Source of the DNA: Trachythela sp. YZ-2020 | Taxonomy: Eukaryota; Cnidaria; Anthozoa; Malacalcyonacea; Clavulariidae | Assembly (NCBI GenBank): GCA_016169945.1 | Contig: JADLSH010000393.1 | Span: 9,647,501 to 9,711,500, forward strand | Direction of reading: 5' to 3' | DNA: 64,000 nucleotides | Shown: one piece after another, positions 63,760-64,000 of the stretch | Numbering within the stretch: position 1 is the first letter of the stretch | Layout of the letters: the number at the start of each line of letters is the position of its first letter | Program-made: the position numbers and the translations under genes | Notes under the pieces: model-generated | The model's database searches: none | Seen by the model: only the letters and a program-made list of their open reading frames with translations | What the model was told of the DNA's origin: nothing

Positions 63760-64000
63760 GTAACTGGGTGGACTTTATACTTACTGTGATGCAAGTTGGG
63801 GCAAGTTGCTCCAAGCATTTAATATAGTATTAAAGAAGTCCATTTGAGAATAATCTAATAAATAGGGATATATATAAACAGCCTTTGAGAACATTGTAGA
63901 CTGTTCTCCCTAATGGTCAGTCAGTTCATGCCTAAATGGAAGCACTCTTCTCACATGCGACTGAGGCGAAATTATACTTACACAACTGTGATTAGCACAT

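Overview
The window looks like animal nuclear DNA, most plausibly from a cnidarian. It is AT-rich, has GT-AG introns and almost no long reading frames, carries an orphan rhodopsin-like GPCR, and holds many LINE, hAT-like, Ty3/Gypsy and foldback repeats. No long frame covers the main gene. It has to be assembled from small exons.

The backbone is one host gene on the + strand, from before 1552 to beyond 63759. I trace 30 exons (about 2.48 kb of coding sequence, 825 whole codons) whose splice phases chain without a break. They encode, in order, a PH domain (exons 1-4), a linker, a C2 domain (exons 6-10), and most of a type I/II inositol 3,4-bisphosphate 4-phosphatase body (exons 13-30). The window stops just before the exon expected to carry the CX5R catalytic loop. 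Everything else sits in its introns.

Region by region: 1-1067 is a foldback repeat with a nested Penelope-like fragment and a hammerhead-like core. The 8.6-kb intron 1900-10492 holds two arrays of a 35-bp satellite with the antisense GPCR between them, then hairpin elements. Intron 12209-18582 is filled by a roughly 6-kb terminal-inverted-repeat element that contains a 2.1-kb palindrome and, inside one terminal repeat, a CR1/L2-type LINE that is itself split by a different reverse transcriptase. Introns 19227-29810 hold a LINE 3' end, a hAT-like MITE with a paralogous empty site, and several hairpins.

The 23.6-kb intron 29886-53465 is the most unusual part. It starts with two copies of a tyrosine-recombinase first exon and two minisatellites. 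A direct triplication follows: unit A 31727-36892, unit B 36893-47175, unit C 47176-52863. Each unit carries, antisense to the host gene, a small secreted protein gene with a TATA box and a Thr/Arg/Pro-rich tail. Units B and C also carry a cationic Cys-rich peptide exon, which is mostly deleted from unit A. Later insertions are clearly ordered: a Gypsy element with identical LTRs only in B, and a hAT-like MITE plus a 5S-like/58-bp minisatellite insert only in C. Each insertion site can be read in its empty state in the other units.

From 53466 to the end, exons become dense (16 in about 10 kb), separated by introns with small hairpin MITEs and a 74-bp tandem repeat. Family assignments come from recognition of motifs and remembered family features; no database search was run.
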